From contig CM045762.1 of the NCBI GenBank assembly GCA_025200525.1, positions 129,011,679 through 129,075,678 on the forward strand: a stretch of DNA of 64,000 nucleotides, given 5' to 3'. Below are positions 34,384 through 47,243 of this stretch, piece by piece. The position numbers were made by a program, and so were the translations under genes. Origin of the DNA: Camellia lanceoleosa. Lineage: Eukaryota > Streptophyta > Magnoliopsida > Ericales > Theaceae. Below the pieces are notes generated by a model that had not been told where the DNA came from, did no database searches, and saw only the letters and a list, made by a program, of their open reading frames with translations. Every line of letters begins with the position of its first letter. Within the stretch, counting starts at the first letter, position 1.

Positions 34384-34500
34384 TACCCCAACCCAACCCA
34401 ACCCAACTCAACCCAATTTCCCTAGGCTAGTCAATATAAGTTGTTAACCCCTTCCCCTTTCTCCTCCCTTTCCCACCCTCCCCCAACCCAACCCAACCCT
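34384..34500. repeat. AACCC pentamer runs
   Basis: Two runs of AACCC/CAACC repeats (34388-34416, 34482-34500), mirrored in unit B at 54923-54950 and 55013-55040. The period is five, not the seven of plant telomeres (TTTAGGG). Confidence 0.8.
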
Positions 34501-34509
34501 ATCCAATTT

Positions 34510-36470
34510 CCTTAGGTTAGTCAATATAAATTGTTAGCAGATATAGATAGATGGCCAAGGTTGTTGAAAAGCAAAGTTTAAATTATAAAAATTAGAAGCA
34601 CAATTTAATTTCATAAAGATTAAATCTTGGGATTTTTTGCAATTTTCCCTATAAAAAAATTAGGGGAAATTATAAAAATGAAATACCTCAGAGTTTGACC
34701 ATTTTAACAAAATAAATCTTGAGTTTTTAATTTTATCAATTTAAATCCTAAATTTTTAATTTGTTTCCAATTTATACCATTTTCTTATTTTCATTAAGTA
34801 AAACTGACCGAAAAATAGTATTTTAGACATTAAATTTAATGAAAAATAGTATTTTGGACATTTTACGTACATTGAGTTTAATGACTAAAATACTCTATCT
34901 TTTTTATCGATTTTACTTAATGGACATAGGGTAATGGTTTAGCTTGTAAATAAATTTTAAGAAAAAAAAAGGATTTAAACTGACAAAATAAAAAACTAAG
35001 GGTTTATTTTGTTACAAGAGTCAGATTTTAGATTTTTGTTTTTTTTGCTAATTTTCCAAACAAATTGATAATCATGTCATATAAGATCATAGAAATTCCA
35101 AACAATAAGAATCCCAATAAACCTTAAAAAAAAAATGATAAAGGCCCAAAAAAAATTATTTGTTTTTCGAGACCTCTTTATAAGTTCTATCCATACATGT
35201 TTAGATCACTAACTCATACTTGATTGCATTTTATTGGAATTGAAAAACCCAAATGAACGTGGCTTTACTATTATTATTGAATCAAAACCTCAATCATGAC
35301 ATTTCTTCTCTCTCACTGCACATCTCAGAACACTTTCACATCTTTTTAATTCGAAATGACTTGAGAGAGAAAATGTTCAATTTTTTTAGGATACTCCCCA
35401 GAATAAATTTAGTAGAGACAGTGTGGAGCCTATAGCTCAAAAGATTGGAATATGTGGTCACGTAATATCAATCAAACAACTTTAATGTTAGATCATGTAA
35501 TAGTCATCTTGACAAGAAATTCTCTACATAATAAAATGGGGATCACAAGCACTAAGGGGCTCAATTGGGTAGGGCACCTCATTTACATGCGTGCCAAAGT
35601 TTTTTAGGGGAGTCCATCATGCAAACCAAACATGAAACTTTAGTTTAATTTGGCTCCTTTATAGTGAATTTGGACTTTTAGTGAAATTTTACTGTTTTTA
35701 TTTTAAAGAAAGTGAAATTTTCATTTGAGGGATAAAACTTGCAAAATCAAGAGAATACAAAAACAAAGTACCTGGTTTAAGGCTAAAACCTCCAATTCAT
35801 GCCCCAAAAATAATAACTTCTAAAGGTTTCTCTATTCTAAAACCAAAAATGTGTTCTAATTGAAAATTTTCTCTATTTTCATTTTGGCATGAAAAAAAAA
35901 ATCCAAAATATACCTTTTTGAAAAAAACATAAAAATCAAATACCGACTATGCAAAATACTCATTCAAATGCAAAACAATCACCTCACAATAAAACTATGA
36001 ACAACTTATAATCAGCAGGTCTCAAAAGCAATACAATGATTTACACCTAATTAAGGACGCCATCACAATGCAGGGACAATAGTTCCAATGGAAAGTACTG
36101 TTGTTAAGAAGTCACTCTGTTTCTTTATGCATGAATTGTTAAATAACTGAAGTTGCTAACATGCTTTCTTCTCTTCAAGCTGGAGAAAAAAATCAATGTG
36201 AAATGATCGAAAATAGCTTCCATTCAAGTCTTCGATAAAAGAGTTTCAACAACCTTCCACCACCATTGCTGTACACTCGCCTTTCAAAACAATCCAACTG
36301 TCTCAACTACAGAAAACTAACTCTAATCAAGGACAAGACAAAGAACAAAAGCAAACTAGGTAATTAACCAAACCATTAACCATGTCAGAACGGACTAAAC
36401 AACACTAGTTTACTGTTCCTTAGTTCAAACAATAAAAAACTGATAAAAACTTATCAGGAAACCTGTCCAG
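34510..36470. other. Gene-free part of unit A and likely 3' region of the RRM gene
   Basis: Contains a TIR-like pair (GCAATTTTCCC near 34640 and GCTAATTTTCC near 35048) present in both units. The last few hundred bases before 36474 should hold the 3' UTR of the minus-strand RRM gene. Conservation with unit B remains high there (36000-36470 against 56430-56945). Confidence 0.5.
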
Positions 36471-36473
36471 AAT

Positions 36474-37824
36474 TCACAATGATTTCATGTTATAATGGCG
36501 TGCCAAGCGATTTGCACTCCCATCATTTAGAACACCCTCTATCAGCTCATACTTCTCATAATTCGCCTTCAGAATCTCCGCCTGTTGGTTTGCAAGCTTC
36601 TCTTCCTGTGCTAGTTGAACCTGAGACAAAAAATACTAAATAATTAAATACAAGAAATAAAAATCACAGGTTACTTTTTTTTTGGGGGATAAATTACACT
36701 TTTTTTTTTTATAACTCGGTATCCGGCCCATTGAACCGATAAATCTAAAGGACCAATCCGACTGTCCACTTGCGGGGGTCCCGATTAAACCAAGGGCTTT
36801 GCCCTGTATGGACCGACCCCAATAAATTTATTTGCACCTAGGAGGTTTCGAACCTGAGATCTTGGAGGAAGCACACTCCCGGCCCCAAGCCTTGACCACG
36901 GGGCCAACCCCTTGAGGTTAGGTAAATTACACATTTGATCTAAGTTTGATTTTACTCGATATTGTTTGAACAATTTGGTCCCTATACTTTCAGCCTAGTT
37001 TCAATTTGGTCCTTTCATTTAAATTGGACGTTGAAATTGGCAATTTTGTTACACATGTCACTCTCCTAAGATGTACATTTAGAAGAAATTGACAGTCATT
37101 TGGATAGAATGATCAAATTGCAACTGCCCTTAAAGTGTAGGGACCAAATTATTCAAATTCAAACAATAAGGACCAAAGTGAAGTTTTAGTCAAGTTATAG
37201 GTGGTGAAAAGTGTAATTTATCCTTTTCTTTTTAGACAGCAACATAGCAAATTGTATTGTGAAAATGGCAGGGAAGCACAACCCATAGACAACCAAACAA
37301 AAAGGTCAAAAAAAAAAATGACAGAAAGGTTTCCACAGAATAAGATACACAGTGGATATTAAAGATATGCTAGAATTCACCTTGAGTACAAATGAAGATT
37401 CTGCTGCATGTTTCCTGGTCAGAAGCTTAAGTTCCTTCGCCACTTTAAAATCAGGGTCTTGTGGGTCCAACCAACGGAATTTTATCTTTCTCCCAGGCTT
37501 TCTTGGGTGGTCATCAAACATCTCCATTTCAGCAGCACGAGCCCGGACAGGCCTTGGCATCCCAGACATCATGAATGGGAAATTACCCATCTCCGACACA
37601 ATTTGTTTGGCCTGCTTTGAATTTTCCATCTCCACCAAAGCACAGCGTGGTATGCTCCTCGGCTCTGTGTAATTTGGAATGAACTGAACTTTCTCAACAT
37701 TCCCAAATTGATTGAGTGCTGTTCTCAGCACAGCTTCAGTGACCTGAGGTGAGAGGTTGTCAATGTAAACATTCCTCCTAACCTTCTCCTCGAATGCAGC
37801 ATACTCTGCTTCCTCTGAATCCAT
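36474..37824 (-). CDS. RRM protein resembling AIPP1/EDM3, copy A
   Basis: Two coding exons, 37381-37824 and 36474-36620, joined in phase 0 with consensus sites (CAAG|GTGAAT donor, CTCAG acceptor), give 196 residues. An RNA-recognition motif covers about residues 17-100, with RNP2 VYIDNL at 19-24 and a degenerate RNP1 (CALVEM) near 61-66. A basic stretch (GRKIKFRWLDPQDPDF, 111-126) and a charged helical C-terminus (LAQEEKLANQQAEILKANYE) follow. Length, single RRM and C-terminal pattern resemble Arabidopsis AIPP1/EDM3. That protein works with ASI1/IBM2 and EDM2 in the nucleus to allow full-length transcription through heterochromatic introns. The symbol is withheld because the match is from memory. 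A Mutator-type MITE with a nested SINE fills most of the 760-bp intron. The frame running through the donor to 37306 is intron read-through. Confidence 0.85.
36687..37223. mobile_element. Mutator-type MITE in the coding intron, unit A
   Basis: The left end GGATAAATTACAC and the inverted right end GGATAAATTACACTTTTCAC share the terminus of the 7791, 20312 and 43743 elements, and the arms continue inward (AATTTGGTCCCTA... paired with TAGGGACCAAATT). A SINE is nested at its left edge. It is also present in unit B, so it predates the duplication. The target duplication is obscured by T-rich flanks. Confidence 0.65.
36700..36922 (-). mobile_element. SINE nested in the coding intron, unit A
   Basis: On the minus strand the head contains GGCCCCGTGGTCAAGGC (box A) and GGTTCGAAACC (box B, exact to consensus) and ends in an A-run (T-run at 36700-36710). 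The exact target duplication TAAATTACAC lies at 36690-36699 and 36923-36932. Confidence 0.85.
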
Positions 37825-40797
37825 GACGAAGTAACTGTAGGACTGAGTCAGAAACAGGTCTCAGTATAACCACTTAACAGACTTACATCATTATCCACTT
37901 ACAACGAGACACGTAAAAGATTGAACAACACACATTTGTATGCTGCTGTGAGTGAACATATGACAAAGCAATACACTAATAGAAGCATGAGAAATGCATG
38001 GCATCCAAAGTTAATAAAATCTCTGTCATTTCAACAACCAAAAATTAAAAAAAAAAAAAAAATTATGAATCTTGACTCTATTCCCTAATCTAATTGCTTA
38101 CCACTGCACAGACATTACATAGGGTGGAAGAACACCATATGGAACGGTGAGATTGGCGTCAAGACATCCACACAAGGCTTTAGTTCAGTACAAGATTTAA
38201 TCTAACTTCATAGACCACTCATCATGGTGTGATGGAGATGATTAATGCTAGCCAACCCACACTCGATGTTATTTATATGAGATAGAGATCTTTGCCATTC
38301 ACAAGCCACTGAGATAACTGATTGTATAAGTTATCTTTCTAGACCCCGTATATTTTCAGTTATTTCTCCATACATTCAATTTTTTAACTTTCTTCTAAAA
38401 AATAATGCTTTGAAGAGTTTTCCAAAAAGGGGGGGAATTGCATTCTGTACCATATCCTACTTTGTATATTTTATGGTTAAAAGTTCTGTATTTGGTCTCT
38501 AGCATCAACACAGCGGTTTGTCTCTCATTCAATTCTATTTTATCATCTCTTCATTGACACTCCTATGTGACAATGAACAACATGCCATCCAACATTTCAA
38601 AGCTATGGGTTTCGTTGCTTTGTTCTAGTTAGTTCAGTTAGAATTTTGTCTGAGCTCCGCAAACTAATATTTGCCTCCTAAGATACATGCTTGCAATATT
38701 TGGATGCAGTATCTTTTATTATGAATATAATTATTTGATTGATAGTCGTTGTTTATTAGTTTTTGGTTTATGGGAACCATGTTACTGTGACCTTTTAGTA
38801 AATTCATTTCAATAATTCCAATATAGATAGGCCAAAGTAAAAGCAAACTTGTTTTCAGGGGTTATTCCCCCCTTTTTTGGTAAGAAAGATTTCATAATGA
38901 ACAAATATGCATATGAAGTACTGATCAGAGGGACTACGCACTTGTACTAAAACAAACCTAACAGCTAAAGGAAATGTTTCAACAATCAGTTTTTGAAAGA
39001 CTTCACTGGTTGTTTTGGGAACATCAAGTTTTAGCCAAAAAGCCACTACAAAAAAGCCAACTCTTCTCTCTACTTTTTGCATGTCTTTTTGTAAAAAATC
39101 AAAAAACCACTAAAAAGGCCAATTCCCAAAACAACGAATTTTGTTCAAAACCCAACATACGATCAATATAACAGAATGAAGGGACTTAAACACCAAGCTC
39201 ACTAGGTACCATTAAATATCTAAAGAGATTGCAGTACATTACGAAACACACACACACACACACACAGAGCTGATCTCATGGGAGGAAGAGATGAGACGTC
39301 CGGCCATTTCGCCAACATTGATCAAATGCATTGTTGATTCAGCAATGGTTTTTTTTTTTTTTTGAACTATTGATTCAGCAATGGTTGACAACTGGTTTTT
39401 TTGCAAATCTTTTTTAGAACCAAGAAGAATGGGTGCATATGAAAGACTTGGCAACTATTGACAATGGGTTTTGAATCAAATCATGAAGAACAGATGCATA
39501 GGGGAAAAAGAGGTATGAAACTGTTGTTAACAACTCTGCTAATCCCAAGCTCGGAATAAGGAGGAGGGTTGTGTGTTAGGTAGCCCACAGCCAACATGTA
39601 AAAAAAGAAGCTCGGATCTCTTATGACAATGAATCCTACTTTGAATGAAATGGCCTTTGATAGGGCCACTTGGAGAAGAAGAATTTATGTAGCCAACCCC
39701 ATTTGATGGGACTTAAGGCTTGGTTTGATTTGGTTTGGTTATCTAAACCGCACATCAATAAATGAAAAATGTTTGGGAAAACTAATTTGGCATCCATAAT
39801 GACATGGAATAGACCATATGAAAGGGTGGGCCCACACTCCCCTCTCTATATCTCTTTATTCTCTCTTATGTCCTTAGGGGTAGATTAGAGATGCTATATT
39901 GGTGGGATGTAGCATGGTTGTAAATAAATTCTATGAGCACTTCGGCATGAAATAAAATCTACACATCTTCAAAATGAGGGAAACACCAAAACAAAGTGTA
40001 TTAGAAACAGCATTAGATTGAATTACATTCCATCAAAATGACATAAAAAAGAAAAAGAAAAAGCACACATAATTTATTTAACCCCAAAGAAAAAGTATCA
40101 TCAACACATAAAATGTCATAACAATCCATCAAATCATCATCTAACAAAATGTGTTCATGAAACTAAATTCCTTTATTTTATTTTATTTTTTTTGGGGGGG
40201 GGGGGGGGGGCACCACCTATTTGGTTTCTCATCTGGGTGGTGAGTCTCACTGTTTTTCAAATACAGTGAATTCTACACATAAACATTGACTTTTATTACA
40301 TGAATAACAGTAGGAAATGAAAAATAAAAACAAATTAATTAGGGGATAAATAGCATTTCTATTCTTTTTTTGTTTTTTGTTTTTGTTTTTTTTTTATCGG
40401 CAAATGTTAGTGGTTAGTTGTTAAATTATCACCTATGGCAGAAAATCTATCCACCCTTGGCAAAACACCAAAGTGCTTGTACTCCCTTAATTCAACCCCC
40501 TAAGAGGAATTGAACCCGTACCTCCTTGGAGTTGTTTGTTTTGTTTTTTGTTTTTGTAGGCACAGTTGTTGATAATGTGATATGTGGGCTTGACAATTGT
40601 TGTTGTTTCTTGAAGTTGAAGAACAAAGATATGTGTCTTCCTCAATAGAGCAAAAGTAGGGTTTTTTTTTTTCTGTTGAACCAAATAGTTCAAAACCAGA
40701 GTGGTTTTTTTCTGATCACGAAGTCGAATAAACGAGTGTTCGCCCAAGAAGAAGAAGAAGAGAGAAGAGAGAAGAGAGATGGTGGCAATGGCATTAC
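37825..40797 (-). other. Long leader intron of the RRM gene, copy A
   Basis: An acceptor-like CTCAG or CTACAG lies 13-22 bases upstream of the ATG, and a donor CAG|GTAATG ends at 40796-40797, so the 5' leader is split by an intron of about 3 kb. Inside are a hAT-like MITE (about 39008-39140, ends GGTTGTTTTGGGAA / TTCCCAAAACAAC), a CA microsatellite (39247-39266), a G-run of about 20 at 40194-40210, and a unit A-specific SINE (40387-40535). All short frames here are noncoding. Confidence 0.6.
40387..40535 (-). mobile_element. SINE present only in unit A
   Basis: The minus strand shows a box B-like GGGTTCAATTCC followed by a body and an A-rich tail. On the plus strand both sides carry TTTTGTTTTTTGTTTTTG, while unit B has a single copy of that sequence (about 60555-60585) and no insert. 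Box A is weak, so the 5' end may be truncated. Confidence 0.65.
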
Positions 40798-40862
40798 CTG
40801 AAAAGGAATTTGCGAATCCTTTGGGCTTCGGCTCTCCTCCTCCTCTCTCTCTCTCTCCGCAG
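40798..40862 (-). other. Noncoding first exon of the RRM gene, copy A
   Basis: Minus-strand sequence rich in AG repeats, ending AATTCCTTTTCAG before a GTAATG donor. The start is placed about 30 bases below the TATA box, so the upstream boundary is approximate. Confidence 0.5.
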
Positions 40863-40887
40863 AGGCGATTCAAGTTTCTGGAAAAAA

Positions 40888-40896
40888 TTATATAGA
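40888..40896 (-). promoter_or_regulatory. TATA box of the RRM gene, copy A
   Basis: The minus strand reads CTATATAAT, about 30 bp ahead of the CT/AG-rich leader exon. It is conserved in unit B at 60951-60959. The downstream (GA)n leader tract is a common plant core-promoter feature. Confidence 0.55.
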
Positions 40897-40929
40897 TGAA
40901 AAAGTTCATCAGTTTTAATGATTATTTAT

Positions 40930-42505
40930 AGTAACTTTTTCTATGAATTTATAAATATTTTCAAAAAACTTCACTCATTTACAATTTTTCCTTTTTTTTA
41001 AAAAACTTTTATTGATGAAATTATATAACCTATATAATTTTACACCTTCACGAGATTTTTTTTTTTAAAAATGATATTTTTAACATAATTATATATTTTT
41101 TAAGATTTTAATTACTAAAATATATATTCATCTTTATTTAATTAAGTATTTATCCACTATATGCATTAGTTTTTACCGCTTTAATTTTATTAAAATGATG
41201 TTAGTATAATTATGCAAAAATGTGGAATTAACTGTAATACTTCAAGCCTTGGGGAAGTGAGTGCAATTTACCCATACTATTTAGCCTTCATTTGAAGGAG
41301 GGAAAACAAAAAAAAAAAACCTCTTGGCATTTTTGGTTATTTTAGCTTAGCTAAAAAAGTTCTATTTTGAATGAATTTTTGATTTTTTTTAAAAAAAATT
41401 TTGTGAGAATAAAATAAAATAATTATAATTTAGATGTAATATTTTATATTATTACCCTTTTAAGCTATTTTATTTTTTTAGTATGCTAAATTAGCCTATG
41501 TATTATCCATATTATCAAATATTGGAATCAAATTCGAACTCTTGTTTTTTTGGCTTCGTTTGGAAAGTGTGTTAACTTTTTGATTTTTTAACTTTCGTTT
41601 AGCAACTCAATATTTTAGTTTAAAAGTTAAAAAATTACTAAAAAATAAAAAGTCATTAACCTATACCAAAAAGTTAAAATTTTCTTTTTTTCTTAACTTT
41701 TTGCATATCTTTTTATAAAAAGTCAAAAAATAATCTCAAACATATTAATTTTTATATCTCATATTTTAGTTAAAAAATTAAAAAGTTATTAAAACAGCAT
41801 ATTTCCAAATGAGGTCGTCTGGCCTAAAAAATTCGTTTGAGTTGGACTTTTTGACTTTTGTGAGAGAAAAAGTGAAATGATTATAGTTTGTATGTGACAT
41901 TTTATCTTATTGATTTTTTAGCCTATTTTATCTTTTTGTGGCTAAATTAACCCCCAACCTTAAAGATATCTCATACCAAACGAGGGCTTTTTTTTTTTTA
42001 GAATGTAAATCAAACTCTTAGTTGATATCGACTATTCACCACACCGCCCCACGAACATGAAAAGTAATTTGATAGTTTAAGAGCATTATTTTATACCATT
42101 CATGTTTAAACAAGTGTTTAAATTGTCTCTTCAAAAGAGACAAAAACAAATAATGAGAGTCACCGTTTTAACCAATAATATTCTGATTGGGACGCCACCT
42201 AGATTTGTCCTAGGGACAATGAATAATTTCTCCAGAACATGCATCATATCTATTGAAAAGTGGAACCACTCAAGACCATCTCTAACATTTACTCATATCT
42301 TTCATCAAATTTAAATTTGATGAAAATTTAGTGAAAATAGTGCCTCAATTCTGTCATCAAAGTGATATCAATTAAAGGAAGCAGCAGATTTTTCATCAAA
42401 ATGAAGGAGCGTTTAACCTTTTATCAAATTTTGAAATTGGCCATTGGTGGACGGGTGGACAACTGGATTTTGATCAAGATTTACTATACGCTAGATGAAA
42501 ACGAT
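40930..42505. other. Gene-free stretch upstream of the RRM gene, unit A
   Basis: AT-rich sequence with a MITE at about 41551-41822 (ends GGCTTCGTTTGGAAA and GACCTCATTTGGAAA inverted), also in unit B. The region 42270-42420 contains CATCAAATTTAAATTTGATG, a 20-bp palindrome, which is also in unit B. Confidence 0.5.
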
Positions 42506-42507
42506 TG

Positions 42508-43303
42508 GCTTACACAAGATTCTGAAAAGCGGTTGCGGTTGTCGTAACGGTGGCGGTGGCGCGGTTACAGTTGCGGGGTGTAAAGGCCATGGCGTAACGA
42601 TTGCGGTAATTGAAACCGTGAATTTTTTTATTTTTTGCACAATTTGAAAAAATTTTACCGATACGCATATTTTTTTTCCATAATCATATTTATTGGGTTT
42701 AAAATAAATATTGATCAATTTTTATAAATTTTCAGTATCATCCAATATATTTCATATTTTTAAATCACTATAAATTGAGTTTTTTACATTTTATTTTAAT
42801 AATTAATGACTTTATATTATACAAAAAATCAATCACTAACTATTATATATAAGATAAACAATGACAAAAATAAGAGAATAACCAAGCCAAATAGATAATG
42901 ACCACACTTATTATTATTATTATTATTATTATTATAGACACACACAAACCAAAAGGTTGAATAATAGCAGCTAAATAGAATAGTATAAGTCTTACAGTTT
43001 CAACAAATCAATAACATGTTCATCTTCCCTCTTCCCTCTTCTCTCTCTCTATCTCTTGCTCCTCCATCTTCTCTCTTTATCTTTCCTCTTCTCTCTATCC
43101 TTCTTTCCCCATTTTCAGTTTTTTTTTTTTGTGTGTTTTTTTTTAAAGAAGCAGTTTGGAACCGTTACGTAGCTTGATTGTATATGACACCGTTCTGAAT
43201 CTCAATCACACTGCAAAAACGATCGTAATGAGTAGCAGTAACGACCACAACCGTTACGTAAGGGCGTTACATAACGGTTGCGACCGCTTTTTAAAACCTT
43301 CGG
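42508..43303. mobile_element. TIR element present only in unit A (probable hAT)
   Basis: The left end GATTCTGAAAAGCGGTTGCG pairs with the inverted right end AGGTTTTAAAAAGCGGTCGC, with GTAACGG motifs next to both ends. Unit B passes uninterrupted from AACAATTGG to GTGCGTCATATC near 62800. The target duplication is not resolved. It contains a (TTA)n microsatellite at 42907-42937. Confidence 0.6.
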
Positions 43304-43742
43304 CATGCATCATATCATATCAAAATCTTGATCAAATTCGGTAGATATAGCATTGCTGAAGATAGAGGTGTACCTCGGACAAGTTCAGACGAATTAAAAA
43401 GGTTGTTCAAGTTCAATTTAAATTGTGCTGAGAACTATCTAGACTTGTTTAAGCTTGAATTATAATACAAGGTTATCTATCCAAGCCTAACTCGAGTTAG
43501 ACTCGAATTGATTGAATTGTCCGAATTGCACATAAATTTGAGGATTTTTGTTTGTTTGAACAACTAAGTTAATTAATTTATTAAAATTAAACTCTATTTA
43601 CATTTTTCTTTTATAAAAAGCAAATAATTTATGTAACGTGAGAGATAAAAACTGAAGAACCTATGTACCGTTACGATGGTTTTTACAATTTCTGAGTGAA
43701 AAAATAAAAAATGGAAGATTTTTTGTTGTTTTATTTGTTTAT

Positions 43743-44889
43743 GGGTAAATTACATTAACACCCCCTGAAGTTTATGTTTATTATAGTTTCTCCCTCACCT
43801 TTTGGAAACTACATCTCCCTCCTTGAGGTTTAAAGTTTTATTACAGATTACTCCCTCCAGCAATTTAATTTTTTTTAATACCAATTTTTTCCTCATTGGG
43901 TAAATTACATTAACACCACTCACATTTTAGAAATTACAATCCCTTCCTCAAGGTTTAAAGTAGCATTACCAATTGCACCTTCGGTTACTTTTAGTTGAAA
44001 ACAAAATTCATTGAAAAAAAAAATAATTGGAAAAAATATTATTTGAAAAAAAAAATAATTGAAAAAAAAAATTGATTGAAAAAAAATTCTATTAGTCAAA
44101 ATTTTAAATTACTGTTTAAAAACCAATGTAAGATAAAAATTACACTGACACCCCTTCAGGTTTATGTTTATTACACTTGAAAGATAAAAATTATATAAAA
44201 ATGATAATTATTTTTTATTTTTTATTTCTTAACCAAATTAATTTTTAATCTGAAAAAAAAAATTCTAAAAATCAAACCATATATAGCCTAAGAATCTTTT
44301 GATAAGTCATTTCTTAGGTTGGTAACTTATTTAATTATTTGTTAATTTTACGACATTTTTACATTTGAGGCCTATTTGGTAACCATTTCGTTTTCAGTTT
44401 TCAATTTATATTTACAAAAATTTTAAAAATTATCATAAAAACTTGTTTGATAATTTTTTTGGTTTATAAATGGTTTCAGTTTGTAAATTTGAGGAAAAAA
44501 CGTAAATTCAAAAAATGAGTATACGTTGGTTTTCAAACAGAAATTTAAAAATTTGACTAAAAAATTTTTTTTAATTAATTTTTTTTCAAATTATTTTTTT
44601 TCCAATTAATTTTTTTTTTCAATGAATTTTTTTTTTCAACTAATACTAACCGAGGAGGCAATTAGGAATGCTACTTTAAACCTTTGGGAGGGGATTGTAA
44701 TTTCTAAAATGTGAGGTGTTAATGTAATTTACCTAGTGAGGGCAAAATTGGTATTTAAAAAAATTAAATTGCTGGAGGGAACAATCTGTAATGAAACTTT
44801 AAACTTCAAGGAAGTAGATGTGATTTCCAAAAAGTGAGGGGAGAACTGCAATAAACATAAACCTCAGAGGATGTCAATGTAATTTATCC
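43743..44889. mobile_element. Mutator-type MITE present only in unit A, 1,147 bp
   Basis: The left end GGGTAAATTACATTAACACC and the inverted right end GGATAAATTACATTGACATC start TIRs of roughly 300 bp. The exact 9-bp duplication TTTGTTTAT flanks it (43734-43742, 44890-44898). Unit B has the matching unfilled site (TTATTTGTATATAATATA near 63247-63264). No ORF. Confidence 0.85.
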
Positions 44890-45015
44890 TTTGTTTATAA
44901 TATATATTCAATATAATCTAACGATTTACTTTAATATCATTCAGTGACTAATAATTTATGTTTACATTTAATATATATATATATTATTTGGATTTTGGGT
45001 TGCTCAAATTATTTA

Positions 45016-45443
45016 AGGATTGTTTGGAGTTTCCTAAATAAGTGCACTTTTTGTCTTTTTGGACTAAAAAATAGAGGATAAAAATATGGATGTTTTGGTT
45101 AACTTTTTGACTTTTTACGAAAAAATGTGCATTAAAATATTATATAAAATTGTAAAATTACAAAATTACCCTCGCTGACACAAGCAGCAGTACTACACAG
45201 TGCACTTTCTGTCTCTTTTTAATTTTTTAATTTTTATTTTTATGGCATGTGTGGCTACAAGTGTGTCACGTTTTCAATTGACTTGAGATGTGTGGCTGCA
45301 CAGTTTTGTGCAACGCTATTTTGCCTTTTCTTTTCTTTTCTTTTTCAATTGACAGATTTTCTACCAAAAAAGAGGTAAATAGTATGATTTTTTTTGCTTT
45401 TTTAGTGACTTTTTGAATTTTTTGATGATGCCAAACCAGCCCA
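45016..45443. mobile_element. MITE present only in unit A, 428 bp
   Basis: Ends AGGATTGTTTGGAGTTTC and inverted TGGGCTGGTTTGGCATC, with TA at both sides. Unit B reads straight through (TTATTTAGTGTCTTTG near 63394). Confidence 0.65.
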
Positions 45444-46630
45444 TAGTGTCTTTGTCCAAATTTACTCTAATTTAATTCAAACTTCTGACTTTTGTTTAAA
45501 TTTGCACCGAATTCAAAAATATTTTATTCAAGTCATAAAAAAATTCGAGTTGAATTCTCAAGTAGAATTCATCCAAGTTACACCAATAATGTAAGGTTCT
45601 AATAAAAAATTTTAACCATTACATCGAGGGCTATTTGGCTAACCAATACAACTCCATCTACTATAAAGTGATCCTGACCCTCCATGTATGTATGTGGCCC
45701 TGTAATAACCCGACCCTCTTGTATGCTTTACATTCCTAGTTCTATGAGAAATTACATGTTTAATGTGCAATTCCATGCAAAGTTATGTTTATATGTGTGC
45801 ATTGTTAGATCATTTTTTTTCTATCTATTGATTATTAGAACACATCTATTAAAATTAAAATGTTAACTTGGAAATTTAAAGCTATAGAGGCGCGATAAAT
45901 TGAAATTGAGTATGTAAACATGCTAGTGGGAATTTTTAAAGCTACTTGGGAGGTTTGATTGAAAATTTATTTTGTCTGATTCGCTAAGGCTCGTTTGGCA
46001 AGTCTAGAAACTAAAGACTTATTTATATGTTCTATAAGTCCCTTTTTGAACTCATCTCCTTAGATGTATTGAGTGGAAATTCTAGAGAGCACCTAAAAGA
46101 GAAAAGAGAGAAGAAGAAGAGAAAAGAGAGGGAGAAAGAGGAAGAACTTGAAGATTGAAGCAATTATTGGGTGGAAGTAAAGCTTAGCCTAAAGTAAGTG
46201 GGAATTAACTAAACTATTCTTAATCCTCCACCCTTTTTGTGAAATCAAGCTTTGGAATGAAGTTCTATATCCATAAAAGTTGGGGTTTAAGAATCATTTT
46301 CATAGTTTAACTTATTCCATGAAATTGAATACCTAGAGGGTTGGCTCTTTAATTAGGGATTATTTTGAGTAGCTTAACAGGATTTGCCTTATAATCCTCA
46401 AGTTTAGCATGTTTTGAACCCCACATGTGGTATCTTCTTAATAGACCATGGAAAGATGAAGTAATACAAGAATATGAGAATTAAGGTGATTATAACTTAC
46501 TTGATTTTGGGGTTTATGCTATTATGATTATTTGTCATGCTATTGTAGTGAAATTGTTGAATCAAACCTTGAAAATGCCTTGAAAAAGGGCTGGAGTTTT
46601 CTGGAGTTTCGGACTACCAAACAGGGTAAA

Positions 46631-46762
46631 CGACCGCACGTGCGGGGCTCATAGCCGCACGTGTGGAAAATAGGGGAGAAAGATAGAGCTATACTGCTAA
46701 AAAGACACGTGTGACCCACCTGCCTCGCACGTGCGGCGAGGACTCCCGCATGTGTGGCCCAA
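46631..46762. repeat. CACGTG palindrome cluster in the 5' LTR
   Basis: Contains the perfect 12-bp palindrome CCGCACGTGCGG (46634-46645) and near-copies CCGCACGTGTGG, CGCACGTGCGGCG and CCGCATGTGTGG. The counterpart at 53410-53552 is more eroded, mainly by CG-to-TG/CA changes. Confidence 0.8.
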
Positions 46763-47109
46763 GTTGGAAAATTCTGAAACTTTGTTTTGCTCTTCTCGAC
46801 CCCCTGATTGTGTTCTTATGTCCGTTCGATGTTCCTATAATGTATTTAATTGCATGAAACGTAACAAATCGAATGACTAAGAATTGAAAGAAAACTAAGA
46901 TTAGTGATGTGCTTACAATTTATGTGCTATGTGTAGGGCAACTGCAAGAGAGGACCAGCGTTCACCAGCATCACTGTGAGTGATAGTAGCGTAATGTTAT
47001 GCTCTATTCACGTTTTGTGCTTATATATGCTATCCGAGATCTTATTCACTTTTGTGAGTACCTTATGTTATATACGGTATGTCTAAGATATGTTTGAACC
47101 TTGACATAT

Positions 47110-47243
47110 GAGATATGGGCCTGAGGCCGTTTTGTATTATGATGGGCCTGACGCCATTCTGTATTATGATGGGCCTAAGGCCGTTCTGTATTATTTATTG
47201 AGCCTAAGGCCGTTCTGTCTTATATGGGCCCGAGGCCGTTAAG
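47110..47243. repeat. 27-bp tandem array in the 5' LTR, five units
   Basis: The unit is GGGCCTAAGGCCGTTCTGTA plus TTATGAT. The 3' LTR has seven units at 53907-54086. Confidence 0.85.

Noticed and set aside
37352..37672. Plus-strand 106-residue frame over RRM copy A (and 57832-58152 over copy B)
   Set aside because: It is the antisense shadow of the RRM coding exon. The minus strand has the motifs and splice sites.
40191..40210. G-run of about 20 as a regulatory G-quadruplex
   Set aside because: Unit B has a shorter run at the same place (60459-60470), so it behaves like a variable homopolymer, possibly with miscounted length.
40487..40909. 140-residue minus-strand frame over the promoter and leader of RRM copy A
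   Set aside because: It crosses the leader exon, its donor and the unit A-specific SINE, and is not preserved in unit B. It is best explained as chance in purine-rich DNA.
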